Origin: Salipaludibacillus neizhouensis
GTDB lineage: Bacteria > Bacillota > Bacilli > Bacillales > Salisediminibacteriaceae
Assembly: GCF_002886185.1 (NCBI RefSeq)
Contig: NZ_KZ614147.1
Span: 323,974 to 387,973 of the forward strand
DNA: 64,000 nt
Direction: 5' to 3'
Position 1 is the first letter of the stretch. Each line of letters starts with the position of its first letter. A model generated the notes under the pieces. That model saw nothing but the letters and a program-made list of their open reading frames with translations, made no database searches and had not been told where the DNA came from. The position numbers were made by a program, and so were the translations under genes. Shown here piece after piece: positions 1-11,639 of this stretch.

Positions 1-684
1 CGCGCTTTCGCTGCGGCTCCGCCTTTTCAGCTTAACCTTGCATGGGATCGTAACTCGCCGGTTCATTCTACAAAAGGCACGCTGTCACCCATTAACGGGC
101 TCCAACTACTTGTAGGCACACGGTTTCAAGATCTATTTCACTCCCCTTCCGGGGTGCTTTTCACCTTTCCCTCACGGTACTGGTTCACTATCGGTCACTA
201 GGTAGTATTTAGCCTTGGGAGATGGTCCTCCCAGTTTCCAACGGGGTTTCACGTGTCCCGCCGTACTCAGGATACACTCCGGAGGAGTCTGCATTTCGAC
301 TACAGGGCTTTTACCTTGTCTCGCGGACCTTTCCAGGTCGCTTCATCTACACAGACTCTTTGTAACTCCATATGGAATGTCCTACAACCCCAAGAGGCAA
401 GCCTCTTGGTTTGGGCTGTTTCCGTTTCGCTCGCCGCTACTCAGGAAATCGCATTTGCTTTCTCTTCCTCTGGGTACTAAGATGTTTCAGTTCCCCAGGT
501 CTGCCTTCTCACACTCTATGTATTCAAGTGTGGATCTTATCCCATTACGGATAAGGGGTTCCCCCATTCGGAAATCTCCGGATCAAAGCTTACTTACAGC
601 TCCCCGAAGCATATCGGTGTTCGTCCCGTCCTTCTTCGGCTCCTAGTGCCAAGGCATTCACCGTGCGCCCTTTCTAACTTAACC
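1..684 (-). rRNA. rrl: 23S ribosomal RNA, 5' part (cut by window edge)
   Basis: The minus strand carries the first ~680 nt of a 23S rRNA. The conserved 5' end (GGTTAAGTTAGAAAGGGCGC) falls at about 684 and the gene runs off the window at position 1. The sequence matches the complete copy at 59880-60563 except for one base at position 2. It belongs to the rRNA operon whose 16S gene lies at 1059-2630. The rest of the 23S and any 5S lie outside the window. Confidence 0.97.
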
Positions 685-1058
685 ATTTTTTGCGTTTGAC
701 TGCACATGACCTTTGAATGTCTTTGTCAGCTGCACTCTTCATCATCCTCACGTACCTAAGTACGTTCCGGTGACTCATCGCTTGCTTCCGCGAACTTCCA
801 GGTCCTGCTTGCCAATACCTCCGAAGAGGTTCACAATTGGTGGCGTCTTTCTTAGCCTACATCTAAGACACTCGGTTCACTTTCTTTGAACGTATTCAAA
901 GGGTATAACCGGTGATTCTTTTCAGTCATTTCGTTATCCAGTTTTCAAAGGACAAAGGCTTCTTTCAAAGAAAAGAAGCTTTGAGAGACTAACCTCTCAA
1001 AACTAAACAAAAAGTCCAAGACAAAGTTCGATTCAATAAGTTGAGCTTAAATGCTCCT
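685..1058 (-). other. 16S-23S spacer without tRNA genes
   Basis: This ~374-nt spacer matches the one at 60564-60937. I find no cloverleaf or CCA-ending tRNA in it, so this is a tRNA-less spacer. Positions 998-1014 complement the 16S leader at 2762-2777 over 16 nt, which is the expected stem for release of pre-16S RNA. Positions 932-945 match the 23S 5' processing arm seen in the second operon. Confidence 0.85.
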
Positions 1059-2630
<1,572 letters not shown>

Positions 2631-2842
2631 GTATGATGACTTATCATCAAGCTTGATGTCCTAGACATCAAAACCAAACTTTCGTCTGGCGTTTGTCGAA
2701 TGTTTCCATTCAACGATTTGTTTCATTTGACGGGATATTTAAAATATCCCACTTTGCTTGGCTTTTTGTTTAGTTTTCAAAGGTCATCTCCGAACTTAAT
2801 CTATCATTCGGATTTTATGTTGTCGTTTTTGGCGACTCAATT

Positions 2843-2871
2843 AATATACCATCTTTCAACGTCACGGTCAA
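2843..2871 (-). promoter_or_regulatory. rrn promoter, gene-proximal
   Basis: On the minus strand TTGACC (2866-2871) and TATATT (2843-2848) are separated by exactly 17 nt, a good SigA promoter ~215 nt upstream of the 16S 5' end. It is the nearest of three tandem candidates. The GG just before the -10 box recurs in all three and in one promoter of the second operon. Confidence 0.8.
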
Positions 2872-2937
2872 CTACTTTTCAGAAAAAAGTTTATTTGCTT
2901 TTTCGTTAGAAAGTTTAATGTTTTGGCGACGGATAAT

Positions 2938-2967
2938 AATATACCATGTTATTGATCTACAATGCAA
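2938..2967 (-). promoter_or_regulatory. rrn promoter, middle
   Basis: Minus-strand TTGCAT (2962-2967) and TATATT (2938-2943) with an 18-nt spacer. The -35 is weaker than in the proximal promoter, but the -10 and its flanks are nearly the same, which suggests a duplicated promoter unit. Confidence 0.6.
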
Positions 2968-3042
2968 TACTTTATTCAAAAAATATTGTTGGAGAATATT
3001 TCCTTGATGAACTAACTCTGCTTTTAGGCAGACAGTCACTCT

Positions 3043-3071
3043 ATAATACCTAGTTACAAACAAGTTTGCAA
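3043..3071 (-). promoter_or_regulatory. rrn promoter, distal
   Basis: Minus-strand TTGCAA (3066-3071) and TATTAT (3043-3048) with a 17-nt spacer. It is the most upstream of the three tandem candidate promoters for the partial rRNA operon. Confidence 0.6.
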
Positions 3072-3167
3072 GAAGACATACAATAATCTTTTAAAAGTTT
3101 TACAACAAATGAATAGACCTATAGAATTGTATAGCCAAAATATTTATTTTACTTTCCATACTTATAA

Positions 3168-3202
3168 TGAAATAAAGGAACCCGCTTATTATGAGTTCCT
3201 TG
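3168..3202 (-). terminator. Terminator-like hairpin between lysS and rrn
   Basis: On the minus strand AAGGAAC (3195-3201) pairs with GTTCCTT (3175-3181), followed by TTTATTTCATT. It lies between the lysS terminator and the rrn promoters and could shield the rRNA operon from read-through or end a decayed reading frame at 3240-3371. The T-run is interrupted. Confidence 0.5.
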
Positions 3203-3239
3203 GCTTGAAGAGTAAAACCATTACCGAGTGTTATTCATA

Positions 3240-3371
3240 TTAGTGGTATCTCTTCTTCAGAAGATCATGGATCTCCTTATCGATACAATCACTCCACACT
3301 CATTTTAGGTAAGCATTTAAAGGCAGCACATAGGCTAACTTTGGTGTTGCTCCTAGAATTGGTTGTTTCAT
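3240..3371 (-). other. Possible decayed short reading frame
   Basis: Between the lysS terminator and the rrn promoters the minus strand has ATG at 3371 followed by 23 codons (MKQPILGATPKLAYVLPLNA, then YLK), a TGA, then 19 sense codons in the same frame ending SDCIDKEIHDLLKKRYH before TAA. The text after the TGA reads like a charged protein C-terminus. There is no convincing ribosome binding site and I recognise no family. It may be a gene remnant or chance; the rest of 3075-3430 holds nothing I can identify. Confidence 0.2.
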
Positions 3372-3433
3372 TCATTACATTTAGTGCATTCATAGATGAT
3401 TCTATAAAACCTTGCCGAAATGCTATTATAGGA

Positions 3434-3471
3434 ACAAAAAACCCACACGAAGTATTTCTCGACGTGTGAGT
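3434..3471 (-). terminator. lysS intrinsic terminator
   Basis: Minus-strand stem CTCACACG...CGTGTGGG (8 bp, one G-T pair) followed by TTTTTTG, 15 nt past the lysS stop codon. Confidence 0.85.
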
Positions 3472-3485
3472 TTAATAATAAGCGA

Positions 3486-5006
<1,521 letters not shown>

Positions 5007-5094
5007 TCATTCATTGTTCCCTATTTTTTTCACAGATATAACGTGCTCCATATCTTCTGACCGTTTCTCTATTAAGTGTACTTGTAATTCCTCT

Positions 5095-5131
5095 TTAAAT
5101 AAAGAATAAACTGCCAGTGTGACACTGGCAG
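5095..5131 (-). terminator. Terminator of the folate operon
   Basis: Perfect palindrome at 5111-5131 (CTGCCAGTGT, one base, ACACTGGCAG) followed on the minus strand by TTTATTCTTTATTT. It ends the pab-fol-yazB-dusB remnant transcript before lysS. Confidence 0.85.
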
Positions 5132-5174
5132 TTGGTTAATCTCAGGGGTATTATAGGCAAGTTCTAGCTCATTG

Positions 5175-5461
5175 TCAACTTATTGTGTTTGTAAGTTTAT
5201 CGACTACTTTTGCCGCTTCAACTAATGTCTCTCGTGTCCCACCAAGATTTGTAAACTCAATGGTTTTTCCCGCTCATCAACAAAAAGCATTTTTAAGGAG
5301 TGTTCATTTTGGTGAAGAATGGCTTTACCACTTACCATTTCAGCACACACAAGGCCAACGCCGAAATCTTTGGCAATCAAGCGAAATGCCGAATTACAAA
5401 CTCCGGTCATCGGAGCTAATACAACTGGGTTGTTCAAGGTGATATCCCCAATTCTCAACAT
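5175..5461 (-). pseudogene. dusB: tRNA-dihydrouridine synthase B, frameshifted and truncated
   Basis: The first ~72 codons from the ATG at 5461 read as a clear DusB N-terminus: MLRIGDITLNNPVVLAPMTG, then CNSAFRL and the FMN-site region ending REKPLSLQI. Near 5243-5246 the expected ATCTTTGGTGGGAC reads ATCTTGGTGGGAC. One lost T diverts the frame to a stop at about 5222. Restoring it gives FGGTRETLVEAAKVVDKLTN, matching DusB, before a stop at 5175. The remaining ~230 codons, including the TIM-barrel catalytic part, are absent. The gene keeps its ribosome binding site and its place after yazB, so the loss looks recent. A working DusB is not possible from this locus. Confidence 0.88.
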
Positions 5462-5475
5462 ATTACTCACCTCTT

Positions 5476-5682
5476 TTAATTAATGGATGTCAACTCTTCA
5501 TATGTGACACCCAATGTTGTTACTACACTTAGTAATATATCGTCTTCAGGTTTTCTAGTTCCTCGCTCGATCTCTCCAAGAACTGATACAGATACACAAA
5601 TTAGTTTAGCAAACTCTTCTTGAGTGTATCCTTTCAGTTTTCGAAATGCTCGGATTCGTCTCCCCCAAATGAGCTCTTCCAT
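5476..5682 (-). CDS. yazB: Small helix-turn-helix (XRE-type) regulator YazB
   Basis: A 68-residue Cro/C1-type DNA-binding protein. The HTH spans about residues 7-60 (RRIRAFRKLKGYTQEEFA, then a recognition segment ending GEIERGTRKP). It overlaps the 3' end of folK by 49 nt in another frame and is followed 14 nt later by the dusB remnant, the same arrangement as B. subtilis folK-yazB-dusB. The start is supported by GGTGTGAGG upstream. Its target is unknown; as a stand-alone HTH it could autoregulate the folate operon, but nothing here proves that. Confidence 0.85.
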   Translation of the reverse strand: MEELIWGRRIRAFRKLKGYTQEEFAKLICVSVSVLGEIERGTRKPEDDILLSVVTTLGVTYEELTSIN

Positions 5683-6161
5683 ATCCTCACACCTTCTTTA
5701 TCGGTTAATTGATGAAGATAGTAATCAATGGCTTGGCCGTCCTTAAACCGTAAGTCTGGAGCAATATCTTTTAATGGTATTAATACAAAACCCCGCTCAA
5801 ATAAACGAGGATGTGGGATTTCTAGTTCTTCCAATACTATATTTTCTTCATTATACAATAAAATGTCAAGGTCTATTGTTCGTGGACCCCATTTTTCCGT
5901 TCGTTCTCTTCCACCGATATTTTCAATGCGTTGCGTCGTCTCTAGTAATTTCAAAGGGGTTAATGTTGTTTCAATCTGAATTACCATATTGAGAAAAGAA
6001 GATTGTGCCGTATTTCCAATTGGTTCTGTTTCATAAATAGGACTGACTTTTAGGACTTTAATCTCCGAATGTTGTTTTATTTCTTCGATGGCGGATCGCA
6101 AATGAGTTTCCCGGTTACCTTGATTTGACCCTAACGAAATGTAAGATAAATTCTCTGCCAT
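5634..6161 (-). CDS. folK: 2-amino-4-hydroxy-6-hydroxymethyldihydropteridine pyrophosphokinase
   Basis: Transfers pyrophosphate from ATP to the hydroxymethylpterin made by FolB, giving the substrate of FolP. Visible HPPK features are the N-terminal SLGSNQGNRETHLRSAI and the signature GPRTIDLDILLY (around residue 92), which holds the Mg-binding aspartates, then IPHPRLFERGFVLIPL. The length of 175 residues is usual. It follows folB by 2 nt, with AACGAGGGAAAG as ribosome binding site, and overlaps yazB. Confidence 0.96.
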   Translation of the reverse strand: MAENLSYISLGSNQGNRETHLRSAIEEIKQHSEIKVLKVSPIYETEPIGNTAQSSFLNMVIQIETTLTPLKLLETTQRIENIGGRERTEKWGPRTIDLDILLYNEENIVLEELEIPHPRLFERGFVLIPLKDIAPDLRFKDGQAIDYYLHQLTDKEGVRIWKSSFGGDESEHFEN

Positions 6162-6163
6162 AC

Positions 6164-6532
6164 TTAGTCTTTCCCTCGTTCTCGACGGATTTCAACGGCT
6201 ACCGAATCATAATGCCCGGGAATCGGCGGGTCAGGTTTAATTACCTTCACTACACATGCCTCAACAATTGAAAACTCTTCCAACAATCTATCGGATAACT
6301 GAGCTGTTAAGGTTTCAACAAGTTTAACGGGTTCGCCTTCAAGCACTTCCTTTGTCAATTCATACACTTTTGCATAATTAACGGTTTTCGATAAATCATC
6401 TGTTTCACCGGCGCCCCTTGTATCCAGTTCTAACGTGACATCGGCATAAAAACGTTGACCTAATTTATTTTCTTCCGGGAAAGCTCCATGATAGCCGTAG
6501 AACCGCATCCCTTGAACCAAAATCTTATCCAT
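6164..6532 (-). CDS. folB: Dihydroneopterin aldolase
   Basis: Cleaves 7,8-dihydroneopterin to 6-hydroxymethyl-7,8-dihydropterin and glycolaldehyde in folate synthesis. At 122 residues it has the compact tunnel-fold length. Diagnostic segments are the N-terminal ILVQGMRFYGYHGAFPEE, with the active-site region after YGYHG, and VKLVETLTAQLSD near residue 70. The C-terminal lysine segment VVKVIKPDPPIPG holds the usual catalytic Lys region. AGGGGG precedes the ATG. It lies between folP and folK in a tightly packed operon. Confidence 0.95.
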   Translation of the reverse strand: MDKILVQGMRFYGYHGAFPEENKLGQRFYADVTLELDTRGAGETDDLSKTVNYAKVYELTKEVLEGEPVKLVETLTAQLSDRLLEEFSIVEACVVKVIKPDPPIPGHYDSVAVEIRRERGKD

Positions 6533-6543
6533 ACAAAAACCCC

Positions 6544-7398
6544 CTAATTAACAGCCTTTGAAAGCGAGTGATCACCTTTACCAAGCATCGCATCCATCAT
6601 CTTGGCCATTCTAGTCATCTCCAAAACATCGTGAACTCGGACAATGTCACAACCTTTTTCTATGCCAAGACAAACTGTAGCTCCTGTACCTTCCATTCTT
6701 TCATTGACAGGTACGTCTAAAGTTTTTGAAATAAGTGATTTACGCGAAGTTCCGAGCAAGACCGGATAACCCATTCTTGTGAATACTTCTAATTCCCGCA
6801 TCACTTGCATGTTATCTTGATATGTTTTCGCAAAACCAATGCCTGGGTCTAAGATAATTTGTTCTCTCCTTACACCAGCTTGAAGACAAATCTCAATACT
6901 CTCTTTCAGATCAGACTGCATGTCTTCTATCAGATTTTTATAATCCGCTTTTTCACGATTATGCATCACAATAATCGGCACGCCATAGGTTGCAGCTACT
7001 GAAGCCATTCTCTGGTCCTTTTTACAACCCCATACGTCATTTATCATATTGGCTCCTGCTTGAATTGCCTTTTCAGCAACCACTGCTTTGTACGTATCGA
7101 TGGATATTGGTACATTTACCGCTTCTCTCACCGCTTTTATAACTGGGATTACCCGTTTTAGCTCTTCTTCAGCATCCACTAACGTTGCTCCCGGACGGGT
7201 CGATTCTCCGCCGATATCAATGATAGTCGCTCCTTGCGAGACCATTTCCTTTGCACGTATTACCGCTGCATCCATTTCGTTGAAGTTCCCTCCATCAGAA
7301 AACGAGTCAGGCGTTGTATTCAAAATTCCCATAATCGCTGTTTTTTCGGAAAAATCCAAACTGAATCTATTCCACGTTAAGGTTGTTGTTTTCCTCAT
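6544..7398 (-). CDS. folP: Dihydropteroate synthase
   Basis: Joins 6-hydroxymethyl-dihydropterin pyrophosphate to p-aminobenzoate, the sulfonamide-sensitive step. Both family signatures are present: MGILNTTPDSFSDGG (residues ~23-37) and ATIIDIGGESTRPGA (~57-71), plus the pterin-site LDPGIGFAKT and the C-terminal RVHDV. Length 284. AAGGAGAT precedes the ATG. Located between pabC, which makes p-aminobenzoate, and folB/folK, which make the pterin partner. Confidence 0.97.
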   Translation of the reverse strand: MRKTTTLTWNRFSLDFSEKTAIMGILNTTPDSFSDGGNFNEMDAAVIRAKEMVSQGATIIDIGGESTRPGATLVDAEEELKRVIPVIKAVREAVNVPISIDTYKAVVAEKAIQAGANMINDVWGCKKDQRMASVAATYGVPIIVMHNREKADYKNLIEDMQSDLKESIEICLQAGVRREQIILDPGIGFAKTYQDNMQVMRELEVFTRMGYPVLLGTSRKSLISKTLDVPVNERMEGTGATVCLGIEKGCDIVRVHDVLEMTRMAKMMDAMLGKGDHSLSKAVN

Positions 7399-7461
7399 AG
7401 TAGATCTCCTTTTCGCTAGAATGCTGCACTAATGGTGGCGTTCCATCGTCCTTTAAATGGC

Positions 7462-8319
7462 TTAAAGATCCGCTTTACTCCAAAGACTAGTCACATAGCG
7501 TTCATACTGATTCTGCATTTGTTGAAAAAATACGCCTTTCACACCCGGAAAAACTGTGTCATTCCATTTGTCGATAGCCACAATCTCCTGAACAGAGTTC
7601 GTGACCATTATTTCCTCCGCACACAATGCTGCTGCCTCCGAATACCGACCTTCCATTACAGAAAAACCAGCTCGATCAGCAAGACCCATTAGAAATTGTC
7701 TCGTTACACCATCGAGACAACTACAAGTTAAATCGGGCGTGTACAACGTCTTATCTTTATACCAAAACAAATTGGACACTACACCTTCCGACAAAAAACC
7801 ATCCTCTGTTAGAAAGATCCCTTCAGCATCTGCACTATCTCCTAGCTCACGTTTACCTAAAATGTTATTTAAATAGTGATGAGACTTTAAACGTTTTGAC
7901 CCCTCTGCGGAATTTCTTCTTAAAGTCAGCGTTTGCGCCTTTTTACCAAACTTCTTTTTGCTTGGCAATGGTTTCACGTAGACTATCGTTCGCGGTTTTT
8001 CATACTCTTCTGTCGATAAACCTATCCCTCGTTCGCCTGCGGAAACGTTCCAACGAAAGTAGCCGTCAGTTAATTCATTTAGCCGCAATAGCTCTTCGAT
8101 GACTTTGGTAATAGTCTCTCGATCATAAGTGTCCAGTTTTAAATTCATCTCTTTTGCGGAATCATGAAGTCTTTTCATATGATCATCTAGGAGAAAAGGA
8201 TGGCCCTCATATGTCCGAAAAGTCTCAAACAAACCTAGTCCATATAAAAACCCGTGATCAAAAGGAGAAACTTGAACCTCTTCAGCAGGTAAAAATTCAC
8301 CGTCTACAAAGAGGTACAT
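7462..8319 (-). CDS. pabC: Aminodeoxychorismate lyase
   Basis: A fold-type IV PLP enzyme that converts 4-amino-4-deoxychorismate to p-aminobenzoate and pyruvate. The likely PLP lysine is K145 in [10 protein letters not shown], with downstream [19 protein letters not shown] typical of the family (shared with branched-chain and D-amino-acid aminotransferases). The genomic context with pabA/pabB decides the assignment. The 5' end overlaps pabA by 16 nt, suggesting translational coupling. Length 285 residues. Confidence 0.93.
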   Translation of the reverse strand: MYLFVDGEFLPAEEVQVSPFDHGFLYGLGLFETFRTYEGHPFLLDDHMKRLHDSAKEMNLKLDTYDRETITKVIEELLRLNELTDGYFRWNVSAGERGIGLSTEEYEKPRTIVYVKPLPSKKKFGKKAQTLTLRRNSAEGSKRLKSHHYLNNILGKRELGDSADAEGIFLTEDGFLSEGVVSNLFWYKDKTLYTPDLTCSCLDGVTRQFLMGLADRAGFSVMEGRYSEAAALCAEEIMVTNSVQEIVAIDKWNDTVFPGVKGVFFQQMQNQYERYVTSLWSKADL

Positions 8320-8900
8320 TCCGGTTTATACCCCTTATGAGACTCCAGGAAGTTACGCAAAAGTCGTTTTCCTACATCGGTCATAATTGATTCCGGGTGA
8401 AATTGGACTCCTTCTACCGGTAAATCCTTGTGACGAATTCCCATGATCTCTCCCACATCCGTTTCAGCAGTGACCTCAAAACAACCCGGTAACGTTTCCC
8501 GTTTAACAATCAGGGAGTGGTATCTTGTTGCAACGAACGGATTTGGTAAATCTCGAAATACACCCTTCCCATCATGTTTTACCTCGGATGTTTTTCCGTG
8601 CATTAACCGTTCTGCTCTTACCACATCTCCACCAAAAACCTGCGCCATCGACTGATGCCCTAAACAAACGCCGAAAATAGGTATTTTCCCGGCAAATTTC
8701 TCAATCGCTTCCATGCTTATACCGGCTTCATTTGGCGAGCAAGGCCCTGGTGATATCATCAAATAATCGGGAGCAAGCTTTTCAATCTCTTCTAATGTTA
8801 TCTGATCATTTCGCTTAACTACTAGTTCCTGACCCATTTCACCTAAATATTGTACCAGGTTATACGTAAAAGAATCGTAATTATCAATCATTAAAATCAT
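8304..8900 (-). CDS. pabA: Glutamine amidotransferase subunit of aminodeoxychorismate (and possibly anthranilate) synthase
   Basis: Class I glutamine amidotransferase that supplies ammonia to PabB. The triad is visible: Cys79 in GVCLGHQS, and His168 with Glu170 in VQFHPES. The [10 protein letters not shown] oxyanion region is near residue 51. Length 198. In B. subtilis the equivalent protein also serves tryptophan synthesis (TrpG); whether that holds here depends on whether a separate trpG exists elsewhere. Positioned 16 nt after pabB. Confidence 0.95.
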   Translation of the reverse strand: MILMIDNYDSFTYNLVQYLGEMGQELVVKRNDQITLEEIEKLAPDYLMISPGPCSPNEAGISMEAIEKFAGKIPIFGVCLGHQSMAQVFGGDVVRAERLMHGKTSEVKHDGKGVFRDLPNPFVATRYHSLIVKRETLPGCFEVTAETDVGEIMGIRHKDLPVEGVQFHPESIMTDVGKRLLRNFLESHKGYKPECTSL

Positions 8901-8916
8901 CTTAAATCCTCCTCAG

Positions 8917-10371
8917 CTATGCTTTGCTTGTTAACTCTTCTTCACTCAATTCTTTTGCTTTCCATAATGCCTTTGCTTTTTTGAATGACTCTTTATACTC
9001 CGCAGCGGGATCCGAATCAATTACAATTCCTGCACCTGCCTGTACGTAACCGACACCATCTTTTGCGACCATGGTTCGAATGGTAATATTTAATTCCATA
9101 TCTCCGGTGAAGCTAATCCACCCAAGTGATCCGGTGTATGCACCACGTCTAACAGGTTCCAGCTCTTCAATTATTTCCATCGTTCGTATTTTGGGCGCAC
9201 CGGTAATGGTACCTCCAGGAAATGTTGCAGCAATAACATCAAAGACGTCTAATCCCTCGACTTTTTTCCCTTTGACATTAGATACAATATGCATCACGTG
9301 AGAGTATTTTTCAATGACCATTAACTCGTCTACCTCAATAGAACCATACCGGCAGACTCGCCCTAAATCGTTCCGTTCCAAATCAACAAGCATAATATGT
9401 TCGGCACGTTCTTTTTCATTGTTTATCAAGGTATCTACTAGTAGTTGATCTTCTTCTTCTGTTTTCCCGCGTGACCTTGTTCCTGCAATAGGTCGTGTAC
9501 TAACCTCGTCTCCTTTGACTTTGACAAGTAATTCAGGAGATGCACTCGCATACTGCAAATCCGGAGCATGCAAATAACCCATATATGGCGAGGGATTAAT
9601 CCGACGAAGACACTCATAGATATGAAGAGGGTTTGTCTTAAGTTTTCGTGATTCCCGAACGGAAAGGTTCACTTGAAATACATCTCCGTTCGAAATGTAA
9701 TTTTTAGTTTTCTCAACTGCATCCTTGAATTCTTCTATTGGAATCGATCGTTGAATGTCGTCTTTTAATAGTAATGTTTCCTTTGAACTCTCAGGATAGT
9801 CGTATTTTGAAGTCAATAAATTACTTTCTTTCCCCGCTTTATGCCATCTTGTCTTCAATGCCTCTATTCTCTGTTGAACCGCTTCCTCACCACCCTCAGA
9901 AATCACAATAAACCATATGCAATCCTGAAGGTGGTCAATCACAATGACTTCGTCAAATGCCATTAAAAATAGATCATCTGTTTCCAAGTCATCTTTTGCT
10001 TTATGTGGCAGAACTTCAATTTCCCGAATAAGATCATAGCTAAATTGGCCAATTAAACCTCCTTGAAAATCAGGAAGTTCTCGGTTTGTCTTTATAGTAA
10101 AGGACGTATACCAAGTTCTTAATGATTCTAGCAGAGGTCCATCGTAATTTGTTACCTCCCCATTTGACTGAATGGAAAGTCGTTTGTCTTTCCCTCTGAT
10201 GATTGCCCATGGAGTTAGTCCAATAATCGAATACTTACCTCCTCGACCACTTTCTAATAACACATGGTGCTTTTCTTCTTTAGACAGATGGACGTAGGTA
10301 TCAAACCAGTCACTTTCCTGACTCAATAAACTATCCATTTCGCCTGTCACTACCCGGTTTATATTAGTCAT
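8917..10371 (-). CDS. pabB: Aminodeoxychorismate synthase component I
   Basis: Aminates chorismate to 4-amino-4-deoxychorismate using ammonia from PabA. The 484-residue protein has the TrpE/PabB N-terminal domain (HHVLLESGRGGKYSIIG; PDFQGGLIGQFSYD) and the chorismate-binding domain from about residue 215, with RPIAGTRSRG, metal-site LVDLERNDLGRV and FPGGTITGAPKIRTME. It has the TrpE-like PIAGT rather than the PIKGT of E. coli PabB; from memory this is also so in Bacillus PabB, so context with pabC and folP decides the name. First gene of the operon, with GAGGTGG upstream of ATG and a strong promoter at 10420-10448. Confidence 0.93.
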   Translation of the reverse strand: MTNINRVVTGEMDSLLSQESDWFDTYVHLSKEEKHHVLLESGRGGKYSIIGLTPWAIIRGKDKRLSIQSNGEVTNYDGPLLESLRTWYTSFTIKTNRELPDFQGGLIGQFSYDLIREIEVLPHKAKDDLETDDLFLMAFDEVIVIDHLQDCIWFIVISEGGEEAVQQRIEALKTRWHKAGKESNLLTSKYDYPESSKETLLLKDDIQRSIPIEEFKDAVEKTKNYISNGDVFQVNLSVRESRKLKTNPLHIYECLRRINPSPYMGYLHAPDLQYASASPELLVKVKGDEVSTRPIAGTRSRGKTEEEDQLLVDTLINNEKERAEHIMLVDLERNDLGRVCRYGSIEVDELMVIEKYSHVMHIVSNVKGKKVEGLDVFDVIAATFPGGTITGAPKIRTMEIIEELEPVRRGAYTGSLGWISFTGDMELNITIRTMVAKDGVGYVQAGAGIVIDSDPAAEYKESFKKAKALWKAKELSEEELTSKA

Positions 10372-10419
10372 GGCCTGTCCACCTCACGCTGCCTGAATCT
10401 TAATTATTTTCTTTCACTC

Positions 10420-10448
10420 ATTATACGGTGGATACGTACGAGGTGCAA
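10420..10448 (-). promoter_or_regulatory. Promoter of the pab-fol operon
   Basis: Minus-strand TTGCAC (10443-10448) and TATAAT (10420-10425) with a 17-nt spacer, 49 nt upstream of the pabB start codon. There is no room for a long attenuator leader, so regulation by transcript attenuation is not evident here. Confidence 0.8.
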
Positions 10449-10573
10449 TCTATATGAAAGGAAATACTTTAATGGAATGGTTAATTAGCTGTTTGATTAC
10501 AGTGAATAGAAGTCTGCCTAGAGCGAATTTGAGCACCTTCGTTTGTAAAATAACTATCGTTTTAAACACCCTC

Positions 10574-10603
10574 GAAAAAAAGAGCCGACAGAATGTCGAC
10601 TCT
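10574..10603 (-). terminator. cysK terminator
   Basis: Minus-strand stem AGAGTCGACA...TGTCGGCTCT with a 3-nt loop, followed by TTTTTTT, 11 nt after the cysK stop. Confidence 0.9.
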
Positions 10604-10614
10604 TTACATACAAT

Positions 10615-11544
10615 TTATTCTTCTTCGAATTGATACAACGGTGTGCTTAAATATCTTTCCCCATTACTTGGGATAATCGCAACAACTTTTTTACCTTTTC
10701 CTAAACGTTTCGCAACTTCCAATGCAGCATAAATCGCTGCTCCAGAAGAAATACCGCCTAGAATACCTTCTTCTTTTGCTGCACGACGAGCATATTCAAA
10801 AGATTGTTCTGTCGTTACTTTCATAACCTCATCATAAATTTCTGTATTTAAGATACCAGGGATGAACCCTGCCCCAATACCTTGAATTTTGTGTGGTCCT
10901 GGATCTCCACCGGATAAGATAGGAGAATCTTCCGGCTCTAGTGCAACCACGTGAAGGTTAGGGAATTTCTTTTTCAAGACTTCCCCAGCACCAGTAATCG
11001 TTCCGCCAGTACCAATCCCTGAAACAAATGCATCCAGTTGATCGCCAACTTGATCTACTAATTCTCTTCCTGTTGTTTCACGGTGTACTTTTGAATTCGC
11101 CTCGTTTTCAAACTGTTGAGGCATGAAATATCCGTGTTCTTTTTGTAACTCACTAGCTTTCGCGATCGCACCTTTCATACCCTTTGGTCCAGGAGTTAGA
11201 ACGATTTCAGCACCGTATGCACGAAGTAAATTACGACGTTCCATACTCATTGTCTCAGGCATTACCAATACTGCTCTGTAACCTTTAGCGGCAGCAACCA
11301 TTGCAAGCCCAATACCGGTGTTCCCACTTGTTGGTTCTACAATCGTATCTCCTGCTTTGAGCTTTCCTGATTCCTCTGCATCCTCAATCATTGCTAATGC
11401 GATACGATCCTTTACACTGCTTCCAGGATTCATATACTCAAGCTTTAGATAGATATCTGCATGGTCCTCTGTCACTAATCGTTGAAGTTTAACTAATGGT
11501 GTGTCCCCAATTAAATCTAAAATAGAATTTACAACTTTTGCCAT
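10615..11544 (-). CDS. cysK: Cysteine synthase (O-acetylserine sulfhydrylase)
   Basis: Makes cysteine from O-acetylserine and sulfide with PLP. The PLP lysine is K45 in [11 protein letters not shown], the phosphate loop is PTSGNTG (71-77), and the second glycine loop is [12 protein letters not shown] place the start at 11544 ([16 protein letters not shown], 309 residues), where AAAGGAGGAGAAAGACAA gives a normal ribosome binding site. The open frame extends 27 codons further but that part is not CysK-like. In B. subtilis cysK is CymR-regulated. An AAACCAA...TTGGTTT inverted repeat lies just upstream of the ribosome binding site here (11564-11586), but I cannot say it is an operator. Confidence 0.96.
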   Translation of the reverse strand: MAKVVNSILDLIGDTPLVKLQRLVTEDHADIYLKLEYMNPGSSVKDRIALAMIEDAEESGKLKAGDTIVEPTSGNTGIGLAMVAAAKGYRAVLVMPETMSMERRNLLRAYGAEIVLTPGPKGMKGAIAKASELQKEHGYFMPQQFENEANSKVHRETTGRELVDQVGDQLDAFVSGIGTGGTITGAGEVLKKKFPNLHVVALEPEDSPILSGGDPGPHKIQGIGAGFIPGILNTEIYDEVMKVTTEQSFEYARRAAKEEGILGGISSGAAIYAALEVAKRLGKGKKVVAIIPSNGERYLSTPLYQFEEE

Positions 11545-11639
11545 TTGTCTTTCTCCTCCTTTAAAACCAAGTACTTTGATTGGTTTAATTATATTCATCC
11601 TAGCAAATCCTTTTCCTTCCGTCAAGAATTTACTAAGTC

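Noticed and set aside
215-646. Open reading frames on both strands within the rRNA genes (also 1051-1308, 57769-58086, 60094-60525 and others)
   Set aside because: They lie inside highly conserved 23S and 16S rRNA and repeat identically in both operons; they are chance frames in structural RNA.
5185-5442. 85-codon plus-strand frame opposite dusB
   Set aside because: Antisense to the recognisable DusB remnant; no homology.
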